Source: Micavibrio sp. UBA2705
Lineage (GTDB): Bacteria > Pseudomonadota > Alphaproteobacteria > Micavibrionales > Micavibrionaceae
NCBI GenBank assembly: GCA_002354205.1
Contig: DELD01000057.1
Coordinates: 1-25,123 of the forward strand
DNA: 25,123 nt
Direction of reading: 5' to 3'
Positions 1-7,465 of this stretch are shown piece by piece. Under the pieces are notes generated by a model. It was given only the letters and a program-made list of their open reading frames with translations. It was not told the DNA's origin and made no database searches. The translations under genes and the position numbers were made by a program. How positions within the stretch are numbered: the stretch's first letter is position 1; every line of letters begins with the position of its first letter.

Positions 1-481
1 CCCATGCTTCAGTCATATCAAAGAAGCGTGGGCCAAATTCATCATCGTTGGGGCCGATTAATGGGTTGAATCCTGACATGTTGACATGGTCTTCAATGCT
101 CATGATTGAACCTGCTGGCATATTCATGCGCAGGCTGCCCGCGGCATTTGTAATGATTATGCGCTCAACACCCAATTTTTTGAATGTGCGGATCGCGATG
201 GCAAGCTGCGGCGCTGGGTGGCCTTCATAAAGGTGCATACGCCCTTGCATACAGACAAGCGGCGTGCCGCCAACGGTACCAACAAGCAGGCGACCTGCAT
301 GGCCTTCGACCGTTGGCTGTGGGAAATCAGGGATGTTATCGTAAGTGATCGTGCTTTCAATCTCCATATTGTCACCAAAGCTACCAAGGCCGCTACCGAG
401 GATAATGGCTGTCTTGGGGAATGCCCCTTTATGGTGCTGTTTGATGGCGTTAACGCTTCTTTCGATCTCTGGTGCAGTCAT
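1..481 (-). CDS. Purine nucleoside phosphorylase (3' end outside the window)
   Basis: This gene runs off the left edge, so only its first 160 codons are visible. It cleaves purine (deoxy)nucleosides with phosphate to free base and (deoxy)ribose-1-phosphate in the cytoplasm. The visible protein has the hallmarks of the trimeric PNP family (NP-I): the phosphate-binding loop ILGSGLGSFGD at residues 27-37, QGRMHLYEGH at 79-88 (Arg81, His83, Tyr85 and Glu86 match the human PNP active-site series with an offset of three), and TNAAGSLRMNMPAG at 111-124. The ATG at 481-479 is preceded by AGGGAG at good spacing. It is divergent from deoB, and its product deoxyribose-1-P is the DeoB substrate. It is trimeric type, not the hexameric DeoD type, judging by GSGLG and YEGH. 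Family assignment is firm; exact purine preference is not. Confidence 0.93.
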   Translation of the reverse strand, partial: MTAPEIERSVNAIKQHHKGAFPKTAIILGSGLGSFGDNMEIESTITYDNIPDFPQPTVEGHAGRLLVGTVGGTPLVCMQGRMHLYEGHPAPQLAIAIRTFKKLGVERIIITNAAGSLRMNMPAGSIMSIEDHVNMSGFNPLIGPNDDEFGPRFFDMTEAW

Positions 482-582
482 ATTCTATACTCCCTGAATA
501 AAAGGCTATGGAAATTTATAAAAAAATGTCGTATGATCGCGCCCATATCGACATATCTGTTACGTGTAAGTTTGGCTATCAT

Positions 583-602
583 ACAAATATATCTGTATTT
601 GT
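583..602. promoter_or_regulatory. Candidate operator palindrome between the PNP gene and deoB
   Basis: A perfect 7-bp inverted repeat, ACAAATA-N6-TATTTGT, lies in the 200-bp divergent gap. The octamer ATATCTGT occurs at 553-560 and again at 589-596, the second copy inside the palindrome. A weak promoter-like pair (TTGGCT 572-577, 16 bp, TGTATT 594-599) overlaps it. This is the geometry of a repressor site for a nucleoside-catabolism regulator, but no regulator gene is in the window and the region is AT-rich. The site is seen; its function is inferred. Confidence 0.35.
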
Positions 603-670
603 GAAGCTAAATTCTTATATCGCGCAGATGAAATTTATAGCGGCGCTTATCAAAGGCACTGCACTGTTTG

Positions 671-675
671 AGGAG
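671..675 (+). promoter_or_regulatory. Shine-Dalgarno AGGAG that fixes the deoB start
   Basis: AGGAG at 671-675 is followed by seven bases and then TTG at 683. It sits inside any start placed upstream (for example TTG 668), which makes the 683 TTG codon the likely initiator. It also aligns with the E. coli DeoB N-terminus, where two to three residues precede the FIMVLDSFG-type strand. Confidence 0.7.
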
Positions 676-682
676 AAATATT

Positions 683-1924
683 TTGCGCGCGATTATTCTT
701 GTATTGGATTCTTTTGGTGTTGGCGAAACCGCAGATGCGGCTGATTTTGGTGATGTGGGCGCAGATACATTTGGTCATATTGCAGAGCGTTGTGCCGAGG
801 GCAAAGCCGATAAAGAGGGCGTGCGCTCAGGTAAACTGCATATCCCGAATATGATGCGTTTAGGCCTCGGCCTAGCTGCCGAACAATCAACAGGCAAGGC
901 CTTACCTGTTGATAAGGCTGATGGCGAAATTACAGGTAAATACGGCGTCGCCGCTGAAATAAGCAAAGGTAAAGATACACCAAGCGGTCACTGGGAAATC
1001 GCAGGCGTGCCAGTGCAGTTTGACTGGGGATACTTCCCCAAAGAAGTGCCAAGTTTCCCTGATGCGCTTGTTGATGCTTTGGTAAAAGAGTGTGATTTAC
1101 CGGGTATATTGGGCAATTGCCATGCATCGGGCACGGTTATTCTTGACCAATATGGTGAAGAGCATATTAAGACGGGTAAGCCGATTGTTTATACTTCTGC
1201 GGATTCCGTGCTGCAAATTGCCGCGCATGAAGAGCATTTCGGCCTAGAGCGCCTGTATGACATTTGCGCCGTGGCGCGTAAGCTGGTTGATGAATATAAT
1301 ATAGGGCGCGTGATTGCGCGTCCATTCCTTGGTGAGCGCACAGGTGGTTTTGAACGTACAGGCAACCGCCGTGATTTATCTGTACTGCCCCCTGCGCCGA
1401 CATTGCTTGATAAAATGGCTGATGCAGGCGGCGAGGTGATTTCCATTGGTAAAATCGCTGATATTTACGCCCATCAAGGCATTACACAAAAATATAAAGC
1501 CACAGGTAATGCACAAATTTTTGATGTGACAATGGAGCATATTGAAAAATCCAATGATAATTCCATCGTCTTTTCCAATTTTGTTGATTTTGACATGCTT
1601 TATGGTCACCGCCGCGATGTGATTGGCTATGCCGCAGCATTAGAAGAATTTGACCGTAATTTGCCGCGCCTACAAAATGCGCTGCGTCCTGATGATGTTG
1701 TTATTATAACTGCGGATCATGGGTGTGATCCTACATGGCCGGGCACAGACCATACACGTGAACATGTGCCGGTTATTGCCTTTGGGCCAAAAGTAAAACC
1801 CGGTGCAATCGGGAAAAGAGAAACCTTCGCTGATATTGGTGCAAGCCTTGCGTCTTATTTGGGGTTAGAGCCCTTGGACTTTGGCACATCATTTTTAAAC
1901 GAAGAAACAGAAAATAAAGAGTGA
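683..1924 (+). CDS. deoB: Phosphopentomutase
   Basis: Interconverts (deoxy)ribose-1-phosphate and -5-phosphate, linking nucleoside phosphorolysis to aldol cleavage or the pentose phosphate pool. With the TTG start at 683 the protein has 413 residues, close to E. coli DeoB (407). Alkaline-phosphatase-superfamily metal-site motifs are visible: VLDSFGVG near the N-terminus (Asp9 ligand), KDTPSGHWEIAG at 97-108 with the predicted catalytic Thr99, GNCHASGT, TGNRRDL, VDFDMLYGHRRDV, and the C-terminal TADHGCDPTWPGTDHTREH metal cluster. The stop codon lies four bases before the annotated deoC start, so the genes are almost certainly co-transcribed. Near full-length similarity to E. coli DeoB makes the call secure. 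The non-ATG start rests on the ribosome site. Confidence 0.97.
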   Translation: MRAIILVLDSFGVGETADAADFGDVGADTFGHIAERCAEGKADKEGVRSGKLHIPNMMRLGLGLAAEQSTGKALPVDKADGEITGKYGVAAEISKGKDTPSGHWEIAGVPVQFDWGYFPKEVPSFPDALVDALVKECDLPGILGNCHASGTVILDQYGEEHIKTGKPIVYTSADSVLQIAAHEEHFGLERLYDICAVARKLVDEYNIGRVIARPFLGERTGGFERTGNRRDLSVLPPAPTLLDKMADAGGEVISIGKIADIYAHQGITQKYKATGNAQIFDVTMEHIEKSNDNSIVFSNFVDFDMLYGHRRDVIGYAAALEEFDRNLPRLQNALRPDDVVIITADHGCDPTWPGTDHTREHVPVIAFGPKVKPGAIGKRETFADIGASLASYLGLEPLDFGTSFLNEETENKE

Positions 1925-1928
1925 GGTT

Positions 1929-2912
1929 ATGTTGAAAAATAATGTTGAGATATTGCACAATAGCTTACCGCGCGTCGAGGGCTGTGCATTCCACCCTGAT
2001 TGGGTTGATGAAATTAAGATTAACAAATCTGCTGTTGATCGCCGCATTGCGACTTTAAACAACCGCCGCACCGTGAAAAAAGAATATCAAGCGGCATGGC
2101 TGTTAAAGGCGATTTCTTGCATAGATTTAACCACATTATCGGGTGACGATACCCCAGGGCGCGTAAGACGGCTTTGCGCCAAAGCACGCAACCCTGTGCG
2201 CCCTGACATTTTAGAAGCACTTGGCTTCGCTGATAAGGGTCTGACCACTGGCGCGATTTGCGTCTATCATGAAATGGTTGAAACGGCTGTTGACGCATTG
2301 AAAGGCAGCGGCATTCCTGTTGCCGCCGTCTCAACGGGTTTCCCTGCGGGGCTTGCGCCGCTTGAAACGCGCTTGGCTGAAATTCGCGCTTCTGTCGCTG
2401 CAGGCGCTGAAGAAATTGATATTGTTATCTCGCGCCGTCATGTTCTCACTGGCAACTGGCAAGCGCTGTATGATGAAGTAAAAGCATATCGCGAAGCGTG
2501 CGGCGATGCGCATATGAAGGCGATTTTGGCAACTGGGCAGCTTGGTTCAATTACTAAAGTGGCGAAAGCGTCTATGGTTTGTATGATGGCAGGATCTGAT
2601 TTCATTAAAACATCAACAGGCATGGAAAGCGTCAATGCAACATTGCCTGTATCATTAGTGATGATCCGCATGATCCGTGATTTTTATGAGAAAACAGGTC
2701 AGAAGGTAGGGTACAAACCTGCAGGCGGCATTGGTACATCAAAAATTGCGCTGCAATATTTAGTGCTGATTAAAGAAGAATTGGGTGATGAATGGTTACA
2801 ACCGCATATGTTCCGCTTTGGCGCATCAAGCTTGCTTGGCGATATTGAGCGCCAGCTTGAACATTTTGTCACTGGGCGTTATTCAGCCGCAAACCGCCAC
2901 CCTATGGGCTAA
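1929..2912 (+). CDS. deoC: Deoxyribose-phosphate aldolase (long form)
   Basis: Cleaves 2-deoxyribose-5-phosphate into glyceraldehyde-3-phosphate and acetaldehyde through a Schiff base. The core motifs are present: EEIDIVI (Asp164, general acid/base), SDFIKTSTG (Lys227, Schiff-base lysine) and VGYKPAGGIGTS (Lys263, second catalytic lysine and phosphate loop). At 327 residues it is longer than the 259-residue E. coli enzyme; the extra about 70 N-terminal residues are typical of the long DERA branch shared by many alphaproteobacteria and eukaryotes. It begins just after the deoB stop. The GAGG overlapping the deoB stop is only two bases from ATG 1929 but five from TTG 1932, so the true start may be one codon later. 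It precedes the aldehyde dehydrogenase that would consume its acetaldehyde. Confidence 0.96.
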   Translation: MLKNNVEILHNSLPRVEGCAFHPDWVDEIKINKSAVDRRIATLNNRRTVKKEYQAAWLLKAISCIDLTTLSGDDTPGRVRRLCAKARNPVRPDILEALGFADKGLTTGAICVYHEMVETAVDALKGSGIPVAAVSTGFPAGLAPLETRLAEIRASVAAGAEEIDIVISRRHVLTGNWQALYDEVKAYREACGDAHMKAILATGQLGSITKVAKASMVCMMAGSDFIKTSTGMESVNATLPVSLVMIRMIRDFYEKTGQKVGYKPAGGIGTSKIALQYLVLIKEELGDEWLQPHMFRFGASSLLGDIERQLEHFVTGRYSAANRHPMG

Positions 2913-2966
2913 ACCTCTAAAGCGAGATAATAGAGCCCCAGAGCAAGAAATTTAGGAATAATTACG

Positions 2967-5354
2967 ATGAATAATATAGCAGAAATATACGAAACAATGT
3001 CATATGGCCCTGCGCCAGAACAATCTGATTATGTGCATGAATGGTTAGCCGCACATAAAGACGGTTTTAAACTTTTTATTGATGGAAAATGGGTTGCCCC
3101 AAAAGGCGGCGAAAAATTCATTGAAAGCCATAACCCTGCAAATGGCGAATATCTAGGTAAAATTGCCGTTGCAGGTAAGGAAGACGTTGATGCCGCCGTG
3201 AAGGCTGCCGCAAAAGCGTTTCCGAAATGGTCAGGTTTATCAGGCCATGAACGCGCTAAGCATTTATATACACTCGCGCGCCTTATACAGAAAACTGGGC
3301 GTTTCTTTTCTGTGCTTGAGACATTAGATAATGGCAAGACCATTCGCGAAACGCGCGATATTGATGTGCCATTAGTCGCGCGTCACTTCTATCACCATGC
3401 AGGATGGGCGCAGTTAAGGGATGAAGAACTGGCCGACCAAGAACCTTTAGGCGTTGTCGGGCAGGTTATTCCTTGGAACTTCCCGCTATTAATGATGGCG
3501 TGGAAAATCGCCCCTGCGATTGCCGCGGGTAACTGCGTGGTATTAAAACCGGCAGAGTACACATCACTCACCGCGCTTTATTTTGCAGAGCTTTGCGAAG
3601 AAGCGGGTATTCCTGCTGGCGTGATTAATATTGTCACAGGCGCAGGGGAAACAGGTTCTCAGATTGTGAACCACCCAGATATTGCAAAAGTCGCTTTTAC
3701 GGGCTCTACAGGCGTTGGCCGCTACATCCGCGAAGCAACGGCAGGAAGCGATAAGAAGCTGACTTTAGAACTTGGCGGTAAGTCGCCTTATATTGTGTTT
3801 GAGGATGCTGATTTAGATAGCGCCGTTGAAGGGCTTGTTGACGCAATTTGGTTTAACCAAGGGCAAGTTTGCTGTGCTGGTTCTCGTTTGCTTGTTGAAG
3901 AGGGTGTTGCCGCGCGCGTGGTTGAGAAAATCAAAGCCCGCCTTAGCAATTTCCGCGTAGGCGATCCGCTTGATAAGACAATGGATATGGGCGCGATTGT
4001 AGACCCCGTACAGCTTGAACGCATTGCAGATATGGTAGACAAAGGCGAAGAAGAGGGCGCAACGATTTGGCAGCCTGAGTTTAACTGCCCTGATAAGGGG
4101 TGTTATTATCCTCCAACATTGGTAACCGACGTTAGCCCGTGTAATACGCTTGTGCGTGATGAAATTTTTGGCCCTGTATTAACAGTGATGACGTTCCGTA
4201 CCTTAAAAGAAGCCGCAGACCTTGCCAATAATACGCGCTTTGGCTTAGCGGCGAGCATTTGGTCTGAAAACATTAACCGCGCCCTTGAAATATCATCAAT
4301 GGTCAAAGCTGGCGTTGTTTGGGTCAATACAACCAATCAATTTGATGCTGCTTGTGGCTTTGGTGGATACCGCGAATCTGGCTTTGGCCGTGAAGGTGGT
4401 AAAGAAGGCATGTATGAATATATGAAGCCGAAAGGCGAATGGCTTGGCAGCGAAGGAAACCTTATTGATGCACCTGCGCCAAATAAGGTCGCTAATGATG
4501 TTGGCTTAAAAGCCATAGACCAGACAGCGAAAAACTATGTTGGCGGCAAGCAGGCAAGACCTGATGGCGGCAATACGGTCACCGTACTAACCCATGACGG
4601 CAAGATTGCAGGCCGCGTTGGTGAGGGTAACCGTAAAGATATTCGTAATGCGGTTGAGGCGGCATATAAGAATGCGGGCTGGTCATCAGCCACGGCGCAT
4701 AACCGCGCGCAGGTTATTTACTACATCGCGGAAAATCTAAGCTACCGCGAAGATGAAATTATTGCTCGCCTTGTTACGCTTACTGGCGTTACGAAGAAAG
4801 CGGCAAAAGCTGAATTTGATATGTCCGTGAGCCGTCTGTTTAGCTATGGCGCTTGGGCGGACAAATTTGATGGCATGGTGCATACGCCGCCGCTTAAAAA
4901 TGTTGCTTTGGCTGTGAATGAGCCCATTGGCATTATGGGTATTGTCTGCCCTGATGTGATGCCGCTTTTATCATTTGTATCCTTGGTCGCGCCGGCGATT
5001 GCAATGGGTAACCGCACCGTCGTTATCCCATCGCAGCGTTACCCATTACTCGCGACGGATTTTTACCAAATCCTTGAAACATCAGACCTGCCAGCAGGCG
5101 TGATTAATATTGTCACAGGTGAGCGTGATGAATTAGCGGGCGTTTTGGCGAAGCATGACCAAGTCGAAGCGCTTTGGTATCATGGCTCAGCCGAGGGCAG
5201 CGCGATGATTGAAAAAGAAAGCGCTGCGAATTTAAAACGCACATGGGTCAATAATGGCAAAGCGCGTGATTGGCTATCATCCCACGGCGAAGGCCGCCGC
5301 TTCTTACGCGAAGCAACGCAGGTCAAAAATATATGGTTGCCTTATGGTGATTGA
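2967..5354 (+). CDS. Two-domain aldehyde dehydrogenase, ALDH16-like
   Basis: NAD(P)-dependent oxidation of an aldehyde, most plausibly the acetaldehyde released by DeoC. Residues about 30-495 form a complete ALDH domain with PWNFP (Asn171), VLKPAE (Lys194), LELGGKSP (Glu268), GQVCCAGSR (catalytic Cys302) and EIFGPV (Glu399). Residues about 520-795 are a second, reduced ALDH-like domain: it keeps the NEPIGIMGIVCPDVMPLL and DLPAGVINIVTG signatures but has no catalytic cysteine motif and ends soon after the cofactor half. This layout is the ALDH16 family, known in bacteria as an active enzyme whose second domain is non-catalytic. An AGGA lies nine bases upstream of the ATG. It closes the deo unit, 54 bp after deoC, and is followed by a terminator. 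The natural substrate is inferred from position. Confidence 0.93.
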   Translation: MNNIAEIYETMSYGPAPEQSDYVHEWLAAHKDGFKLFIDGKWVAPKGGEKFIESHNPANGEYLGKIAVAGKEDVDAAVKAAAKAFPKWSGLSGHERAKHLYTLARLIQKTGRFFSVLETLDNGKTIRETRDIDVPLVARHFYHHAGWAQLRDEELADQEPLGVVGQVIPWNFPLLMMAWKIAPAIAAGNCVVLKPAEYTSLTALYFAELCEEAGIPAGVINIVTGAGETGSQIVNHPDIAKVAFTGSTGVGRYIREATAGSDKKLTLELGGKSPYIVFEDADLDSAVEGLVDAIWFNQGQVCCAGSRLLVEEGVAARVVEKIKARLSNFRVGDPLDKTMDMGAIVDPVQLERIADMVDKGEEEGATIWQPEFNCPDKGCYYPPTLVTDVSPCNTLVRDEIFGPVLTVMTFRTLKEAADLANNTRFGLAASIWSENINRALEISSMVKAGVVWVNTTNQFDAACGFGGYRESGFGREGGKEGMYEYMKPKGEWLGSEGNLIDAPAPNKVANDVGLKAIDQTAKNYVGGKQARPDGGNTVTVLTHDGKIAGRVGEGNRKDIRNAVEAAYKNAGWSSATAHNRAQVIYYIAENLSYREDEIIARLVTLTGVTKKAAKAEFDMSVSRLFSYGAWADKFDGMVHTPPLKNVALAVNEPIGIMGIVCPDVMPLLSFVSLVAPAIAMGNRTVVIPSQRYPLLATDFYQILETSDLPAGVINIVTGERDELAGVLAKHDQVEALWYHGSAEGSAMIEKESAANLKRTWVNNGKARDWLSSHGEGRRFLREATQVKNIWLPYGD

Positions 5355-5365
5355 TTAATATAGAG

Positions 5366-5400
5366 AACCCTCTTGATGTAATGTTAAGAGGGTTATTTTT
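5366..5400 (+). terminator. Intrinsic terminator of the deoB-deoC-aldh unit
   Basis: AACCCTCTT (5366-5374) pairs perfectly with AAGAGGGTT (5386-5394) over an 11-base loop and is followed by ATTTTT. It starts 11 bp after the aldehyde dehydrogenase stop. On the other strand there is no T-run after the stem, so it appears to serve the plus strand only, although the convergent metallopeptidase-like gene ends nearby. Confidence 0.8.
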
Positions 5401-5442
5401 ATGGCTGGCGTTAAGGCGGATATTTAAAGTTGCGCCGCGAGT

Positions 5443-6399
5443 TTAAAGATTAAAAGGGTTGTTGAAACCAAAACCTTTGCGCAGTGTACTGTTAAGGTTT
5501 ATCTCTTGCATTAATGCTGTGTATTTTGCCTTATGTGCGCTGAAAGCGATCACTTTGCCAACTAAATCGTTCGTATTTTTAATGTTTAGGGCATTTTGCA
5601 GCTGTTTTTCACTTAGAAAGGGCTCGTTATTGGTTTGATGTGATGATAACATCCCATTTAAGCTTAATTGATGGTCGCGACGGCTATATTCGGCTTTATA
5701 TTTTGTTAAATGCTGAATATAGCTTTGAATATATTCATCCATTACAGGGTTGTTTTTAAACATCTCTACGCTAAAAAATTCTTGGATGGCGGCTTGGCGC
5801 CCTTTGATGATGCGTGGCTGTAATGCTTCGCCGCGCTGGGTGTGGTTGAAATGATAGAAATTCAGCGTAGCCGTCACGTCACTGGGCTGTTTCAAGCTTA
5901 GGTTTTCTATGCCTGTAAGTCCCTTTAAAAATGCTTTGAGGTAATCACGCCCTGCCACGCCTTTTTTCTTGAAGAAACCATCAAATGCTTTTTCGGCGAT
6001 ACTGCCTTCTGCCTTGCCCTCAGCTAACGTCTTTAAATAGCGTTTTACTGCAAATTCACTTTGATTTGTATATGCATGTGCTTCACCAAGTAAATGGAGG
6101 CAGATAAAGCTGTTCATATTCGCTGTATTGGCGCGGCGGCTTTGTAACATATGCTGTGTGGCGTGCGTAGCCTCATGATCGAGGGCAATACGAATGGCTT
6201 CATCAGAAAATGCCATGTTCACTTGAATGGCACGCGCCGTATTATCAAAATGCGCTGGGCCTGCGTTACGGTTATAAATATGGGTTAGACGGATATTATT
6301 TGTCTTTAAACTGCGTACAATAAGACGAAAGTCATCTAGGCCTTGGCTCTCATTAAAAATGCCAATTAAATGCTTTGTCCTTTCTTGTTTACTTTTCAT
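5443..6399 (-). CDS. Putative HExxH metallopeptidase of unknown family
   Basis: A 318-residue protein from ATG 6399; a GTG at 6408 would add three residues and neither start has a good ribosome site. No signal peptide or membrane segment is visible, so it is probably cytoplasmic. The key feature is DHEATHATQH at 74-83: His75-Glu76-x-x-His79 is a zincin zinc-binding helix, and Glu106 in LLGEAHAY, 27 residues later on a second predicted helix, is a good candidate third ligand (gluzincin pattern). The N-terminal half reads as beta strand then helices (RLTHIYNRNAGPAHFD, AIQVNMAF). The rest is helical, charged and unrecognised. It resembles small putative-metallopeptidase DUFs such as DUF6782, but that is from memory and unverified. 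It stands alone, convergent with the deo unit. Confidence 0.75.
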   Translation of the reverse strand: MKSKQERTKHLIGIFNESQGLDDFRLIVRSLKTNNIRLTHIYNRNAGPAHFDNTARAIQVNMAFSDEAIRIALDHEATHATQHMLQSRRANTANMNSFICLHLLGEAHAYTNQSEFAVKRYLKTLAEGKAEGSIAEKAFDGFFKKKGVAGRDYLKAFLKGLTGIENLSLKQPSDVTATLNFYHFNHTQRGEALQPRIIKGRQAAIQEFFSVEMFKNNPVMDEYIQSYIQHLTKYKAEYSRRDHQLSLNGMLSSHQTNNEPFLSEKQLQNALNIKNTNDLVGKVIAFSAHKAKYTALMQEINLNSTLRKGFGFNNPFNL

Positions 6400-6503
6400 A
6401 CTACACACCGTCTAAATATTATTATGTAGGGTTTATAATATGGAAACAGGTGTGATGTCAATAAATATAAGGCTTAGTGCACTTTTCTATGATAAAATAA
6501 ACC

Positions 6504-6668
6504 ATGAATAAAGAAAAACCAGCACAGAAAAAAGCACCGAGCGTGACAAAGGCAACCCAGACCACCCCGCAAGATAACCGTGAACTCTCATCGCCGACAT
6601 GCTATATGCATGAATTTCCTGAATATTTTGAAGCGCAAGATCAGCAGCCCGAAAAGAAAAATAAGTAG
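6504..6668 (+). CDS. Probable small protein, 54 residues
   Basis: An ATG-to-TAG frame of 54 codons in the gap between the metallopeptidase-like gene and the tRNA. The N-terminal half is Lys/Thr/Pro-rich and looks disordered. The C-terminal half holds a compact, unusual motif, SSPTCYMHEFPEYFE (29-43), which resembles a Cys-Tyr-x-His-Glu motif that I recall from short alphaproteobacterial proteins; this is a recollection, not a search. There is no clear Shine-Dalgarno. A TATGAT (6488-6493) lies so close upstream that a leaderless or near-leaderless transcript is possible. No function is proposed. Confidence 0.5.
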   Translation: MNKEKPAQKKAPSVTKATQTTPQDNRELSSPTCYMHEFPEYFEAQDQQPEKKNK

Positions 6669-6705
6669 AAAATTCGGGGGCAGGTTGGCTTGTTTTTTAG
6701 AAAAA

Positions 6706-6780
6706 TGGTGGGCGGTACAAGGATTGAACTTGTGACCCCTTGCGTGTCGAGCAAGTGCTCTACCGCTGAGCTAACCGCCC
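6706..6780 (-). tRNA. tRNA-Val (anticodon GAC), CCA encoded
   Basis: The minus strand folds into a full cloverleaf: acceptor GGGCGGT/ACCGCCC, D stem GCTC/GAGC, anticodon stem CTTGC/GCAAG, variable GGGTC, T stem ACAAG/CTTGT with loop TTCAATC, then A73 and an encoded CCA. The seven-base anticodon loop is TCGACAC, giving anticodon GAC (valine). Position 33 is C rather than the nearly universal U (G at 6749 on the plus strand). The short variable arm excludes tRNA-Ser. A T-run immediately follows the CCA. Confidence 0.93.
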
Positions 6781-6804
6781 ACGTCTTTGCGGTTTAGTGG
6801 AGTT

Positions 6805-6833
6805 TGTATAGCACTGTGTGGGTGGGGGTACAA
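6805..6833 (-). promoter_or_regulatory. Candidate promoter of tRNA-Val
   Basis: On the minus strand TTGTAC (6833-6828) and TATACA (6810-6805) are separated by 17 bp and lie about 25 bp before the mature tRNA 5' end. The -10 is good and the -35 is weak. Confidence 0.4.
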
Positions 6834-6869
6834 GGGGAAAATGCGTATGGAGGTATATTTTTTTGTGGT

Positions 6870-7241
6870 TTAAGCGGCGAGGAGTTTTTCGACTTGGTCG
6901 ACGAGGTCCTTGAGGTGGAATGGTTTGGATATTACTTGACCGGGTTTGCTGACGGCGTTGATGCGTTTTTTGTCGCCAAGCGCAATCGCGGCAAAACCTG
7001 TGATGAACAGAACTTTTAATGAGGGGTGGAGCTTCATCGCACGCTGCGAAAGCTCTAACCCATCCATGCCGGGCATGACAATATCGGTAAGGAGCAAGTC
7101 AACATTGGGTGCCGTTTTTAGGTAAGCGAAAGCCTCTGCGCCATCATCGCAGCATTTGACCTTGTGGCCAGCCTTAGTTAGGGCGGCGTCTAAAAATCCG
7201 CGCATTGCTGCGTCGTCTTCTGCCAAAACAATGTTTGCCAT
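6870..7241 (-). CDS. cpdR: Single-domain response regulator, CpdR
   Basis: A 123-residue receiver domain without output domain. Asp9/Asp10 (acidic pocket), Asp53 in LLLTDIVMPGMDG (phosphoacceptor), Thr81 in LFITGF and Lys106 in SKPF complete the receiver site. FITGFAAIAL and SKPFHLKDLVDQVEKLL closely match Caulobacter CpdR, which in its unphosphorylated form primes ClpXP at the cell pole for degradation of cell-cycle substrates and is phosphorylated through CckA-ChpT. The protein ends in a hydrophobic Leu-Leu-Ala-Ala tail, which could act as a ClpX-recognised end (inference). The ribosome site is weak. It is divergent from glucokinase with a 224-bp gap in which I see no convincing promoter. 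This gene is the best taxonomic marker here (Alphaproteobacteria). Confidence 0.9.
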   Translation of the reverse strand: MANIVLAEDDAAMRGFLDAALTKAGHKVKCCDDGAEAFAYLKTAPNVDLLLTDIVMPGMDGLELSQRAMKLHPSLKVLFITGFAAIALGDKKRINAVSKPGQVISKPFHLKDLVDQVEKLLAA

Positions 7242-7465
7242 GTGCTAGTGTCTTCTACCCTGTGAGGTGATGGTTAATGTTAATGGTTTTACCATAGCAA
7301 ATAAAGAGGCAGGAAATCAGTGTTTTTATTTGGGTTCTCCACAATATCACGCGAATGTTATAGGGGTAAGATGCGCCAAGAATTGTGCATAAAAACGCTT
7401 TAGGCTTGCGTTTGTAACGTCAATCGTTTGAGATAATCCCTATATGAGCAAGCAAGGAGCAGGCA

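Noticed and set aside
157..604. Open frames opposite and overlapping the PNP gene (157-387 minus, 218-604 plus)
   Set aside because: The PNP reading frame from 481 leftwards explains this DNA with family motifs throughout; the others are out-of-frame shadows.
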